Assembly: GCF_004137355.1 (NCBI RefSeq)
Contig: NZ_SDVB01000238.1
Location: forward strand, 744,001-808,000
DNA length: 64,000 nt
Direction of reading: 5' to 3'
From: Ciceribacter ferrooxidans
GTDB lineage: Bacteria > Pseudomonadota > Alphaproteobacteria > Rhizobiales > Rhizobiaceae
The stretch's first letter is position 1. Each line of letters starts with the position of its first letter. This document shows positions 28,504 through 37,538 of the stretch, in pieces. The notes under the pieces were generated by a model. The model made no database searches, was not told where the DNA came from, and worked only from the letters and a program-made list of their open reading frames with translations. The translations under genes and the position numbers were made by a program.

Positions 28504-29961
28504 TCAGAGGGCCGCCGTCAGAGCCACGGCGAAGGTCGCACCGTAGACCAATGCCATTACCGAGATGAAGCGACGCCTGACCATCCGGCAAACCGCATCG
28601 TCGCCGGCGTCGAAGTCGAAGCGTTCCATGACGATCCGGCCAGGCGGGACACCAGCCTCCACGAGCAAGCCGACGGCAGTCTCCATCATGGCGGGCGGAC
28701 CACAGATGAAGGCGGTGACTGCAGCGGGGTCAAGGCCGTCGACAATTCGAGCGAGGTGACCGGCATCGCAGGTTCCTTTTTCACAGCCCGCCTCGTCGTC
28801 CATGTCGGTCAGGAAAATCGCCCTGAAATCATGTCCTGCCATCAGGTCCTCGATTTCCGTCCGGACCACGTGGTCGGCGGCCGAGCGGGCGCCGGCGATC
28901 AGCCGAACCGGCCGCGGATCACCTGTCGCTGCGAGCGTGCGAACAAGGCTCAGCACCGGCGCTATGCCGATGCCGCCGGCGAGGAGGAGGACCGGGCCGT
29001 CGCCGGCCTCACGCAGCGTAAAGCTTCCGTGCGGCCCGTCGACGCCCACCCGCGTGCCGGGAGCGATGTTGCTTGCGCTGCCGCTCATGTCCCCGGCGTT
29101 GCGGATCAGGAAGCGCAATTGCGGCAGATCAGAGGGAGCGGAGGCGATCGAGAAGGGATTGTCGGTGACGGTGTGGCGGCGGCCGATCGTCAGCCAGGCG
29201 AACTGGCCGGCGGCGAACGAAAAGCGTTCGGGCGTATTCGTCGTCAGCACGAGCTCGGCGATCGAGGGGCTGAGCGCGCGCGCCGAGGCGACCGTGAACC
29301 CGCTGCGGAAGGCATGGACGGGCCTGAGGACATAGACGACGAGAAGCGACGCCAGCGCAACGAGGGCGATGACGAGCAATGCGGATGCGCCCAGCGGGTC
29401 GGCCATGAAGCGTGCGTTCGTGAACGCGTGGTGGAGCCCGAGCAACACGAGGGCCACCGCCATCGCGCCGTGACCGAGCCGCCATCCCTGGTAGGGCAAC
29501 AGTCTTCCGCGCAGATATTTGCCGGTGAGGATGAGGAGAACCGCAAGCAGCGTCGCGATCACACCAGTGAAGAGGTCGGCACGCAGTAGATATCCCAGCA
29601 ACCTTCGCGTCATTGCCGCGACACCGCTCTCGCCGGCTCGAACGAGGAAGAAAACGATATGGAGACCCAGCATTCCGAGAGCGCCGACGGCGGCGAGCCG
29701 GTGAAAGCCCATGGTCCGATCGAGGCCGATCCGGCCGGAGATGGTTTCGAAGCGGCCCGATGTCACGAACTGCATCAGGAACATGGCAAGTGCTGCTACG
29801 CCTGCAGTGCGCGCAAGCAGCGGAAACACCGTCGCTCCCTGCGGCCCCCCGTTGAACGATGCGAGCAGGACCGGGCCGGCTGTCAGGACGACGTAGGCAA
29901 TGGCAAGCGCCGGCGCGGACAAGCCGACGAAGCGACCTGCGGCTGACCTGGGCTGCGGCAT
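28504..29961 (-). CDS. ferric reductase-like transmembrane flavoprotein
   Basis: The 485-residue protein has an N-terminal membrane part with about six helices, including the heme-ligand-type histidines in LGMLGLHIVFFLV and LLGLHHAFTNAR. An FAD-binding barrel follows (about 225-320, NPFSIASAPSD), then an NAD-binding domain with LLLAGGIGIAPVLSLV and FICGPPAMM. A last helix sits at the C-terminus. It lacks a [2Fe-2S] domain. Such proteins move electrons from NAD(P)H across the membrane, often to ferric iron; the acceptor is not shown. GGAGAACGATCG precedes ATG 29961. A low-affinity iron permease-like gene diverges from it. Confidence 0.82.
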   Translation of the reverse strand: MPQPRSAAGRFVGLSAPALAIAYVVLTAGPVLLASFNGGPQGATVFPLLARTAGVAALAMFLMQFVTSGRFETISGRIGLDRTMGFHRLAAVGALGMLGLHIVFFLVRAGESGVAAMTRRLLGYLLRADLFTGVIATLLAVLLILTGKYLRGRLLPYQGWRLGHGAMAVALVLLGLHHAFTNARFMADPLGASALLVIALVALASLLVVYVLRPVHAFRSGFTVASARALSPSIAELVLTTNTPERFSFAAGQFAWLTIGRRHTVTDNPFSIASAPSDLPQLRFLIRNAGDMSGSASNIAPGTRVGVDGPHGSFTLREAGDGPVLLLAGGIGIAPVLSLVRTLAATGDPRPVRLIAGARSAADHVVRTEIEDLMAGHDFRAIFLTDMDDEAGCEKGTCDAGHLARIVDGLDPAAVTAFICGPPAMMETAVGLLVEAGVPPGRIVMERFDFDAGDDAVCRMVRRRFISVMALVYGATFAVALTAAL

Positions 29962-30132
29962 TCGATCGTTCTCCGTTGGACGGGCGCCATTTGGCGGACG
30001 TATTGCCATTTCCGTATGCACGAATGTTCTGCGGTCGGTCTTGACGCAAGTCAATGTGGAGCGTGTTCGCTCACGCCGGAACGTCGAGGCATTTTGTGCG
30101 TTTACCAGCGACTTTTCTTCGGCGGAGCACAA

Positions 30133-30597
30133 ATGGCAGAAAAAATCAGTATCTTCGCGCGGTTTGCGACTGCGGTTTCGGAATGGACCGGGCGTCCTGC
30201 CGTCTTCGCTCTCGCGCTTGCATCGATTGTGGCCTGGGGACTGACCGGCCCCGTGTTCGGCTTCAGCGAAACCTGGCAACTGGTGGTCAACACCGGCACG
30301 ACCATCATCACCTTCCTGATGGTCTTCGTGCTGCAGAACGCGCAGTCGCGCGACACCCGCGCGATCCAGACCAAGCTCGACGAACTGATCCTTACCAGCA
30401 AGGCGGAGAACCGGTTCATCGGTATCGAGAATCTCGACGAGGAGGAATTGAAGCGTCTCAATGCGCTTCTCGGTGAAGCGGCCAAACGCGACCGACACGC
30501 GCGGGAGACCGCCCTTTCGGCCCAGGACGACGGTCCGGAGGCAGGAAGAGGCGAGACGGACGAGGCGCCGCCGCTCGAACGGGCGGCGCCTCGCTGA
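30133..30597 (+). CDS. low-affinity iron permease family protein
   Basis: The 154-residue protein has two hydrophobic helices (about 22-45, FALALASIVAWGLTGPVFGF, and 52-72, NTGTTIITFLMVFVLQNAQ). A family-typical amphipathic tail follows: SRDTRAIQTKLDELIL and FIGIENLDEEELKRL. This is the PF04120 pattern, named after a yeast low-affinity iron transporter, though bacterial members are untested for transport. The C-terminus is acidic and variable. The neighbouring divergent gene encodes a ferric-reductase-like protein, which gives mild support for an iron role. Confidence 0.85.
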   Translation: MAEKISIFARFATAVSEWTGRPAVFALALASIVAWGLTGPVFGFSETWQLVVNTGTTIITFLMVFVLQNAQSRDTRAIQTKLDELILTSKAENRFIGIENLDEEELKRLNALLGEAAKRDRHARETALSAQDDGPEAGRGETDEAPPLERAAPR

Positions 30598-30609
30598 GCG
30601 GACGACGGC

Positions 30610-31911
30610 TCAGCCGAAAACGCGCTTGAAGATCGTATCGACGTTCTTGGTGTGATAGCCGAGGTCGAACTTTTCGCGGATCTGCTCTTCGGAGAGCGCC
30701 TTGCGCACGTCTTCGTCGGCGAGCAGTTCTTCGAGGAAGTCCTTGCCCTGTTCCCAGACCTTCATGGCGTTGCGCTGGACGAGGCGATAGGCGTCCTCGC
30801 GCGAGACGCCTGCCTGCGTCAGTGCCAGCAGCACGCGCTGCGAATGAACCAGTCCGCGGAACTTGTTGAGGTTCTTCAGCATGTTCTCCGGATAGACGAC
30901 GAGCTTTTCGACGACGCCGGCAAGCCGGTTGAGGGCGAAATCGAGCGTGATCGTCGTGTCGGGACCGATGCCGCGCTCGACGCTCGAATGGCTGATGTCG
31001 CGCTCATGCCAGAGCGCTACGTTTTCCATCGCCGGCACGACAGACATGCGCACGAGGCGGGCGAGACCGGTGAGGTTTTCCGTCAGGACCGGATTGCGCT
31101 TGTGCGGCATGGCCGACGAGCCCTTCTGGCCGGGGGAGAAGAATTCTTCCGCCTCCAGCACTTCCGTGCGCTGCATGTGGCGGATTTCGATCGCGACGTT
31201 CTCGATCGAGGAGGCGATGACGCCGAGGGTGGCGAAGAACATCGCGTGCCGGTCGCGCGGGATCACCTGCGTCGAGATCGGTTCCGGCTTCAGGCCGAGC
31301 TTTTCGCAGACATGTTCCTCGACGCGCGGATCGATGTTGGCGAAGGTGCCGACGGCGCCGGAGATGGCGCCCGTCGCTATTTCGGCGCGCGCGGCTTCGA
31401 GGCGCGCACGGTTGCGGCTCATCTCGGCATAGAAGCGGGCGAAGGTCAGGCCCATCGTCGTCGGCTCGGCATGAATGCCGTGGCTGCGGCCGATGCGGAT
31501 CGTATCCTTGTGTTCGAAGGCGCGGGTCTTCAGCGCCGCGAGCACGCGGTCCATGTCGGCAAGCAGGATGTCGGCGGCGCGCACGAGCTGGATGTTGAAG
31601 GTCGTGTCGAGCACGTCCGACGAGGTCATGCCCTGGTGGACGAAGCGGCTGTCGGGGCCGACGAATTCGGCAAGATGGGTGAGGAAGGCGATGACGTCAT
31701 GCTTGGTGACGGCTTCGATCTCGTCGATCCGTGCGACGTCGAACTCCGCCGCGCCACCCTTCTCCCAGATGGTCTTTGCCGCTTCCTTCGGGATCACGCC
31801 GATCTCGGCGAGCGCGTCGCAAGCGTGGGCCTCGATCTCGAACCAGATGCGGAACTTGGTTTCGGGCGACCAGACGGCGACCATTTCGGGCCGGGAATAG
31901 CGGGGGATCAT
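30610..31911 (-). CDS. purB: adenylosuccinate lyase
   Basis: Cleaves SAICAR to AICAR and adenylosuccinate to AMP, two steps of purine synthesis. The 433-residue fumarase-superfamily protein begins MIPRYSRPEMVAVWSPETKF. It carries TSSDVLDTTFNIQLV, the catalytic His region RSHGIHAEPTTMGL, and the signature loop KGSSAMPHKRNPVLTEN. GGAAAGATAGGCCT precedes ATG. It lies downstream of a three-gene rpe-DUF2259-membrane protein series, which may be co-transcribed with it. Confidence 0.97.
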   Translation of the reverse strand: MIPRYSRPEMVAVWSPETKFRIWFEIEAHACDALAEIGVIPKEAAKTIWEKGGAAEFDVARIDEIEAVTKHDVIAFLTHLAEFVGPDSRFVHQGMTSSDVLDTTFNIQLVRAADILLADMDRVLAALKTRAFEHKDTIRIGRSHGIHAEPTTMGLTFARFYAEMSRNRARLEAARAEIATGAISGAVGTFANIDPRVEEHVCEKLGLKPEPISTQVIPRDRHAMFFATLGVIASSIENVAIEIRHMQRTEVLEAEEFFSPGQKGSSAMPHKRNPVLTENLTGLARLVRMSVVPAMENVALWHERDISHSSVERGIGPDTTITLDFALNRLAGVVEKLVVYPENMLKNLNKFRGLVHSQRVLLALTQAGVSREDAYRLVQRNAMKVWEQGKDFLEELLADEDVRKALSEEQIREKFDLGYHTKNVDTIFKRVFG

Positions 31912-31972
31912 AGGCCTATCTTTCCTGGAAAGCTGCGGGATGGCGTCGCTTTAGCAAAGACCGCCGGCAATC

Positions 31973-32494
31973 TCAACGGTTGCGGCGTGCCAGCAGCAGG
32001 CTTGCCGCGAGGAGGAAGACGAGTCCGAACGGCAGGAAGAGCCGCAGACCCAGGACTGAGAACTGGAAGACCGCCGATGCGGAGGTGAAGACGAACTGGA
32101 ACGCCCAGATCCACGTGCCGAAAGGCGCATGCCACTGCGCATAGAAGGAGCGGTACTGCATGGCGAAGAGGAAGGCTGTGAAGGCGACCGTACCGACGGA
32201 AAGAAAGAGGAAGCCGGCGGCAAAGCGCGTCTCGATGGGGCGCTCGAGGCTGAAGAAGCGGGTGACGGGCACGGCGGTCAGCCATCCGAGCATGCCGCCG
32301 CCCAAAAAGAGCAGGAGCAACTGGTCGCGGTGTGCGTAGGGTGTCCAGTGCAGCATCCACATCGCGAGCAGGCAGGAAAGCGCCATGACCGCGCCCCAGA
32401 CCGGCGCGCCGAGAAGCCAGAGGCCGAGCGACGGGACACTCGCCGCAAGACGGGCACGCAGGTTGAGCGGCGAGGGGCGGGAGGCCTGGAGCAT
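31973..32494 (-). CDS. hypothetical integral membrane protein
   Basis: The 173-residue protein has five or so hydrophobic helices: LGLWLLGAPVWGAVMALSCL, LLLLFLGGGMLGWLTAV, FAAGFLFLSVGTVAFTAF, WIWAFQFVFTSASAVFQ and LFLPFGLVFLLAASLLLA, ending in a basic tail. No family was recognised. It starts one base after the stop of the DUF2259 gene, so the two are coupled. The pair probably works together in the envelope, but the role is unknown. Confidence 0.8.
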   Translation of the reverse strand: MLQASRPSPLNLRARLAASVPSLGLWLLGAPVWGAVMALSCLLAMWMLHWTPYAHRDQLLLLFLGGGMLGWLTAVPVTRFFSLERPIETRFAAGFLFLSVGTVAFTAFLFAMQYRSFYAQWHAPFGTWIWAFQFVFTSASAVFQFSVLGLRLFLPFGLVFLLAASLLLARRNR

Positions 32495-32495
32495 G

Positions 32496-33230
32496 TCAGG
32501 GATGTACCGGCACGGCGATCCACCGTCCGTCGCGCCCCTCGAAGCCGAAGCTCAGCACGAGGACGAGGGCCATGTGGACCGGAGGTGTTCCCGATGGCGT
32601 ATGGGTCACGACGCCAGCGAGACGATAGCCGGTCGCGCAATTGCGGCTTGCGGGCAGGCGGTCGTCCTCATGGACCAGGTCGTCGGAGGCGGCGCCGTCG
32701 CGCTCCGTGAGCCGCAGCCGGAAGCCCTTGACCTCATCGACGATGTCCTTGCAGGCCGGCGGTGGGGGAAGCGCATATTCCTCCAGCGCCAGCGTATGGG
32801 GCTTGCCGAAGGGCGGATCGCCGGGGAAGGGCAGATACCGAAGCCGGTGCGCGTCGGAGTCGACTTCCGTCATCGGGTTTAGGGTGACGACCTGCCCAGG
32901 TTCATCGGCAAGACCATTGCTTTCGATGAGCGGGGACGCCTTCTGCGCCGCTTCGGCACGGGCGGCCCCGAGGCCGGCCTGCTCGTCGTCGATCCGCACG
33001 CGGATCGGCGTTCCGGGAAGGTAGGCGTCCTTCACCGTGTCGAGAAAGTAGATGTTCGAATAGGGAAAGCCGGAGCCGTCCTGGACGCCGTATTCCTCGA
33101 AGGCGTAGATCTTGCCGTCGCCGGAAAAACCGATCGACCGGAAGCCGGCGATGTCACCGGCGAGGGCCGGCGTCGCGGCGAGCGCGAGACCGGCCGTCAG
33201 TCCTGCAAGCGATCCCCGCAATCCCCTCAA
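32496..33230 (-). CDS. DUF2259 domain-containing secreted protein
   Basis: The 244-residue product has a signal peptide ([16 protein letters not shown], cut after ALA). The mature part has [20 protein letters not shown] and [14 protein letters not shown], the DUF2259 hallmark near the start, and two Cys (PPACKDIVD and ASRNCATGY). It probably sits in the periplasm; its function is unknown. The start is TTG overlapping the rpe stop as TTGA, with GAGGGA five bases upstream. Confidence 0.82.
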   Translation of the reverse strand: MRGLRGSLAGLTAGLALAATPALAGDIAGFRSIGFSGDGKIYAFEEYGVQDGSGFPYSNIYFLDTVKDAYLPGTPIRVRIDDEQAGLGAARAEAAQKASPLIESNGLADEPGQVVTLNPMTEVDSDAHRLRYLPFPGDPPFGKPHTLALEEYALPPPPACKDIVDEVKGFRLRLTERDGAASDDLVHEDDRLPASRNCATGYRLAGVVTHTPSGTPPVHMALVLVLSFGFEGRDGRWIAVPVHP

Positions 33231-33904
33231 CGACGTCCCTCTTCGGCAGCCTTTCTCAGACTGTCGACCGTTTTGCGGTAGTCGTCAACGCCTTCGCCCT
33301 TGTAGATCGCCGAGCCCGCGACCAGCACGTTGGCGCCCGCCGAGGTGACGAGCGGGGCGGTGGTCGCGGTGATCCCGCCGTCCACCTGCAGCATGATCGG
33401 GCGATCGCCGATCATGTGGTTTGCCTGGGCGATCTTTTCGACCATGGCCGGGATGAATTTCTGCCCGCCGAAGCCCGGATTGACGCTCATGATCAGGAGC
33501 AGGTCAATGTCTTCGAGCACATGTTCGAGAACCGAGACCGGGGTCGCCGGATTGAGCGAGACGCCGGCTTTCTTGCCGAGCGCCCGAATGGTCTGCAGGG
33601 AGCGGTGAAGGTGCGGGCCGGCTTCGGCATGAACGGTGATATAGTCGCAGCCGGCCTCGGCAAAGGCTTCGAGATAGGGGTCGGCGGGCGCGATCATCAG
33701 GTGGCAGTCGAAGACGGCCTTCGTGTAGGGACGGAGTGCCTTGACCACCGCCGGGCCGAAGGTGATGTTCGGCACAAAGTGGCCGTCCATCACGTCGAGG
33801 TGGATCCAGTCTGCACCCGCTTCCACGACGTCGGCGACTTCCTGGCCGAGCTTCGCGAAATTGGAGGCGAGGATCGAAGGGGCGATCAGCAGCGGGCGGG
33901 TCAT
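33227..33904 (-). CDS. rpe: ribulose-phosphate 3-epimerase
   Basis: Interconverts ribulose 5-phosphate and xylulose 5-phosphate in the pentose phosphate and Calvin pathways. The 225-residue TIM barrel has [15 protein letters not shown], the metal and catalytic residues in [17 protein letters not shown] and [26 protein letters not shown], and [11 protein letters not shown]. The order and length are normal. GGAAAGAGCC precedes ATG. It is the first gene of the rpe-DUF2259-membrane protein-purB series. Confidence 0.97.
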   Translation of the reverse strand: MTRPLLIAPSILASNFAKLGQEVADVVEAGADWIHLDVMDGHFVPNITFGPAVVKALRPYTKAVFDCHLMIAPADPYLEAFAEAGCDYITVHAEAGPHLHRSLQTIRALGKKAGVSLNPATPVSVLEHVLEDIDLLLIMSVNPGFGGQKFIPAMVEKIAQANHMIGDRPIMLQVDGGITATTAPLVTSAGANVLVAGSAIYKGEGVDDYRKTVDSLRKAAEEGRR

Positions 33905-34049
33905 GGCTCTTTCCTTGTCGGCGGTGACTTTGGCGTGGCCTTAACATTGCGGGCCCGGCGCGGCAACCGTACGAAGGGCGTGCATGGTGAGCTACTTGAC
34001 GTAGCCTCCTCGCCGGGCCATCCCTGCGGGTGGTTTTTGGAGGCGGGGC

Positions 34050-34805
34050 ATGAAGCGGTTTGCAATCATCACCGGAGGAAGTTCGGGGATCGGTCGACAC
34101 TTGGTGTCGGCCTTCACCGAGGAGGGCTATGACGTTGCCTTCAGCTACGTCGGAGCTGTCGAGGATGCGGAGACAACGGTTGCCAGCGCCTCCGGTGGCG
34201 GGCGGGTCATGGCGGTGGCCTGCGATGTCGGCGATGCCGCGGCCGTGGAGCGTTTCGTCACCGAAGCCGAGGCGTGGGCGGGGCAGGCGCCTGACGTGCT
34301 GGTCAACAATGCCGGTATCCAGACCTGGTCGCCGCTGCTCGAATTGTCCGAGGAACGCTGGGACGCGGTCATCCGCACTAATCTCAAGGGTACGTTCCTG
34401 AACACGCAGATCGTCGCCCGGCACATGATCAGCGCCGGCAAGGGCGGGTCGATCATCAATATCGGCTCTGGCTGCAACAAGTACGCCTTTCCACGGCTCG
34501 TTGACTACACGGCGTCGAAGGGCGGCGTCGAACAGTTTACCAAGGTCGCGGCGGTCGAGCTCGGCCCGAGCGGCATCCGCGTCAACTGCGTCGCACCGGG
34601 CGCAATCGAGACCGAGCGGACGAAGATGGAAGCGCCGGACTATGCCGAGACGTGGGGTGCGGTGACGCCGCTGCGCCGCGTCGGCACGCCTCGGGACATT
34701 GCCGGTCCGGTGCTGTTTCTCGCAAGCGAGGCGGCGGGGTTCGTCACCGGTCAGACGATCTGGGTCGACGGCGGCGTGTTTTCGCAGCCGCAATGGCCGT
34801 ATTGA
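34050..34805 (+). CDS. SDR family oxidoreductase
   Basis: The 251-residue classical short-chain dehydrogenase has the cofactor motif IITGGSSGIGRHL, DVLVNNAGIQTW, a catalytic Ser in INIGSGCNKYAF, and YTASKGG (YxxxK). PGAIETERTKM and VTGQTIWVDGGVF complete the fold. It resembles glucose-1-dehydrogenase or 3-oxoacyl reductase members, but the substrate is open. TTTTGGAGGCGGGGC precedes ATG. It stands alone, divergent from rpe and convergent with a binding-protein gene. Confidence 0.9.
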   Translation: MKRFAIITGGSSGIGRHLVSAFTEEGYDVAFSYVGAVEDAETTVASASGGGRVMAVACDVGDAAAVERFVTEAEAWAGQAPDVLVNNAGIQTWSPLLELSEERWDAVIRTNLKGTFLNTQIVARHMISAGKGGSIINIGSGCNKYAFPRLVDYTASKGGVEQFTKVAAVELGPSGIRVNCVAPGAIETERTKMEAPDYAETWGAVTPLRRVGTPRDIAGPVLFLASEAAGFVTGQTIWVDGGVFSQPQWPY

Positions 34806-34822
34806 ACCGCGCCGGCGCGGCG

Positions 34823-35905
34823 CTACTGTCCGACGGCGCCGACGGGTACGAAGCGTCCGTCCCGCCACTCCATCAGCACGTAGGGATTGTCGACCAGTTC
34901 GTGGCCGGCATCGAAGGTGACATTGCCGATTGCGGTCTCAAAACCGGTTCCAACCAGCGCCTCGGCAACGGGCATGCCCATCGCCGAGGAGAGGCCTGCG
35001 GCATCGGCGACCAGCTCGACGCTCGCAAAGGCCGGCAGCACGTAGCCTTCCGGGACGATGCCCTTGCCGCGCAGGAGAGCGACGGCTTCCTGCGCCGAGG
35101 GGAAGGTGTCGTATTCCGGAAGGGCGACGGCCAGGGTTCCGGCGGCGAGCGCGACCGGCTGGTCCGCCGCCCGCATGGCGTCGCCGCCCATCAGCGTCAG
35201 CGTCGCCTTCTCGGTCGCCGCGTCGCGGGCGATGATCGCCACGTCGTTGCGGTCGCCGCCGACGAAGACGCGGGTGGCTCCGGCCTTCTTGAGACGCCGC
35301 ACCAGCGCCACCTGCTGTTCCTGACCGGGGCGGTAGGTATCGGTGAAGACCGGCTTCATGCCTCGCTCCTCCATCCCCGCTCGGACCGCCTCCACGAGCT
35401 CCCGACCGTGGATCGTACCGTCCTCGATCAGCGCGACGGCATCTCCGGACCAGTCCCGCAGGATCACCTCGATCACCTTTTCCGCCTCGTCGTCCGCTGT
35501 CGGTGCCATCCGGAAGAACGGCCATTCGTTCTTCAGGGCATCCTCCATCAGCACCTTCCAGCGGACCGAAAGGGTGATCGCGGGAATGCCGGCCTCCTTG
35601 AGGAGCGGCGGCGCCCCGTCAAGCGACTCACTGCAGAGAAAACCGATCGCTGCCGTGACCTTCGCGTCCCTGAGCTGTTCACCGATCGCCTCTCCGCTGC
35701 CGGCTTCGCAGGTCTCGGCGACGAGATGCACCTCTATCCCGAGCCTCTCCGCCGCCGCTTCGGCGCCGTCCTGCATCTGTTTGCCGAGAAGCGCGAAGGG
35801 GCCCGACTGCGGCGCGACCACGCCGATGCTTGCCGCTGCCGCATTCGTTGCCGCAAGGCAGGTTGCGGCAAGCAGCATCGACAGCATGCGAAGGCGGGGC
35901 TTCAA
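34823..35905 (-). CDS. branched-chain amino-acid-type ABC transporter substrate-binding protein
   Basis: The 360-residue periplasmic binding protein starts at TTG 35905 with GGGAG eight bases before. This start gives the signal peptide MKPRLRMLSMLLAATCLAAT, cut after AAA. The mature part is of type I (Leu/Ile/Val family): ASIGVVAPQSGPFALLGKQM, a receptor-like core, ALIEDGTIHGRELVEAV, and ATRVFVGGDRNDVAIIARD. No permease or ATPase gene is adjacent, so it is an orphan and may work with a distant transporter. Its ligand is unknown. Confidence 0.85.
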   Translation of the reverse strand: MKPRLRMLSMLLAATCLAATNAAAASIGVVAPQSGPFALLGKQMQDGAEAAAERLGIEVHLVAETCEAGSGEAIGEQLRDAKVTAAIGFLCSESLDGAPPLLKEAGIPAITLSVRWKVLMEDALKNEWPFFRMAPTADDEAEKVIEVILRDWSGDAVALIEDGTIHGRELVEAVRAGMEERGMKPVFTDTYRPGQEQQVALVRRLKKAGATRVFVGGDRNDVAIIARDAATEKATLTLMGGDAMRAADQPVALAAGTLAVALPEYDTFPSAQEAVALLRGKGIVPEGYVLPAFASVELVADAAGLSSAMGMPVAEALVGTGFETAIGNVTFDAGHELVDNPYVLMEWRDGRFVPVGAVGQ

Positions 35906-36088
35906 ATTCTTGTTCTCCCTTGCGAAACCGGCGCAGCTTAACCGAGACGTCCGGCCGCACAAACCGCAAATTGGCCGGCGGACGGCGGTTTTCGAAAAAT
36001 CGTCACCGTTGTGGAAAATGTAAACCTTGCAAGCCATATTGTGGGCAAACCAATGTGCGGCGAGCGCTCTCGCCCCGGAGACAAGCGA

Positions 36089-36583
36089 TTGTTGAACACG
36101 CAGCAGATGGATCCCGTCCTTTATCGGGAGGCGATGAGCCGGTACGCGGGCCACGTCCAGATCGTCACGACGGAATATGAGGGCGTGCGCCGCGGTGTCA
36201 CGATCACGGCCGCCTGTTCGGTATCGGATCGTCCGCCGATGCTCCTCGTCTGCCTCAACAACAACAATCCGAACAACGCGGTGTTCTTCGAGGCCGGCTA
36301 TTTCGCGCTCAATACGCTCGGCGCGCAGCATGAGGCGCTCGCCAACGCCTTCGCCGGCTTCGGCGTGAAGGAGGCCGACGCCCGCTTTGCGCTCGCGAAG
36401 TGGCAGGTGCTCTCGACCGGTGCGCCGGTGCTGGCCGATGCAGTGGCGGCCTTCGACTGCAGGGTGACCGACCGCAAGGTGACGGCGACCCACACGGTGC
36501 TCTTCGGCGAGGTCGCGGCGGTCCACTTTGGGCCGCGCGAGCCGGCGCTCATCTATCTGGACCGCGGCTACCACAGCTTGTAA
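36089..36583 (+). CDS. flavin reductase family protein (RutF-like)
   Basis: The 164-residue protein has the flavin reductase-like FMN fold. It shows YREAMSRYAGHVQIVTTEYE, GVTITAACSVSDRPPMLLVC, FFEAGYFALNTLG, and the C-terminal EPALIYLDRGYHSL. Such enzymes supply reduced FMN to two-component monooxygenases. The start is taken as TTG 36089 with CGGAGA seven bases upstream; ATG 36107 is possible. It lies 24 bases ahead of the MoxR gene and seems to be the first gene of the molybdo-hydroxylase maturation operon, where a flavin reductase is unexpected. Confidence 0.85.
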   Translation: MLNTQQMDPVLYREAMSRYAGHVQIVTTEYEGVRRGVTITAACSVSDRPPMLLVCLNNNNPNNAVFFEAGYFALNTLGAQHEALANAFAGFGVKEADARFALAKWQVLSTGAPVLADAVAAFDCRVTDRKVTATHTVLFGEVAAVHFGPREPALIYLDRGYHSL

Positions 36584-36607
36584 TCTCCTCCTGAAAAGGG
36601 AGGAACA

Positions 36608-37537
36608 ATGGCCAACTTACCGGTAGAGGGCATCCCGACGACGATCGACGAGATGCTCGCCCTCTTGTCGTCGCACGACTATCTCGCAAGCCGATCCCTC
36701 GCCACCGTTCTCTTCCTCGCGCTGAAGATGGAACGTCCGCTCTTTCTCGAAGGCGAGGCTGGCGTCGGCAAGACCGAGATCGCCAAGGTGCTGTCCGCGG
36801 CGCTCGACAGGCCGCTGATCCGGCTCCAGTGCTACGAGGGGCTGGACGTCGCCTCGGCCGTCTACGAGTGGAACTATCCGGCCCAGATGCTGGAAATCCG
36901 GCTCTCCGAGGCGGCGGGGATATCTGATCGTGACCGGCTGGAGCACGACATCTTTTCGGAACGCTATCTTATCCGCCGGCCGGTGCTGCAGGCGCTGACC
37001 AGTGAAGGCGGTCGCGCGCCGGTCTTTCTGATCGATGAACTCGACCGCACCGACGAGGCTTTCGAAGCCTTCCTGCTCGAAGTGCTTTCCGACTTCCAGG
37101 TGACGATCCCGGAATTCGGCACGGTCAAGGCAGCGCACCCGCCGATCGTGATCGTCACCAGCAACCGGACGCGCGAAGTCCACGATGCGCTGAAGCGTCG
37201 CTGCCTCTATCACTGGGTCGATTATCCCGATGCCCGGCAGGAGCTGGAGATCATTCGTCGCAAGGTGCCTGGCTGTAACGAAGCCCTGTCGCGGCAGGTC
37301 GTCGCCTATGTGCAAAAGCTCCGGACCGTCGATCTCTTCAAGAATCCCGGGGTCGCCGAGACGATCGACTGGGCGACGGCGCTGACCGAGCTCGACCGCG
37401 TGGCGCTGGACCCGGAGACCATTTCCGACACGTTGGGCACGCTCTTGAAATATCAGGACGACATCGCCCGCATCCAGGGCGGTGAAGGCCGGAAGATCCT
37501 TTCCGAGATCGAGGCCGAACTACGAGCGGTGGGCTGA
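36608..37537 (+). CDS. MoxR/CoxD-type AAA ATPase
   Basis: The 309-residue AAA+ ATPase has Walker A in LEGEAGVGKTEIAK (about 44-57), Walker B in PVFLIDELDRTDEAF, a sensor segment in IVIVTSNRTREVHDALKRR, and YHWVDYPD. It matches CoxD, the MoxR chaperone that helps insert the [CuSMoO2] site into CO dehydrogenase with a VWA partner. The next gene encodes such a partner (CoxE). GGGAGGAACA precedes ATG. Confidence 0.9.
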   Translation: MANLPVEGIPTTIDEMLALLSSHDYLASRSLATVLFLALKMERPLFLEGEAGVGKTEIAKVLSAALDRPLIRLQCYEGLDVASAVYEWNYPAQMLEIRLSEAAGISDRDRLEHDIFSERYLIRRPVLQALTSEGGRAPVFLIDELDRTDEAFEAFLLEVLSDFQVTIPEFGTVKAAHPPIVIVTSNRTREVHDALKRRCLYHWVDYPDARQELEIIRRKVPGCNEALSRQVVAYVQKLRTVDLFKNPGVAETIDWATALTELDRVALDPETISDTLGTLLKYQDDIARIQGGEGRKILSEIEAELRAVG

Positions 37538-37538
37538 G

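Noticed and set aside
35905-36574. Upstream extension of the binding-protein gene to 36574
   Set aside because: The extension has no signal peptide at its start and runs antisense through the flavin reductase gene; the TTG at 35905 with a ribosome site and a signal peptide is better.
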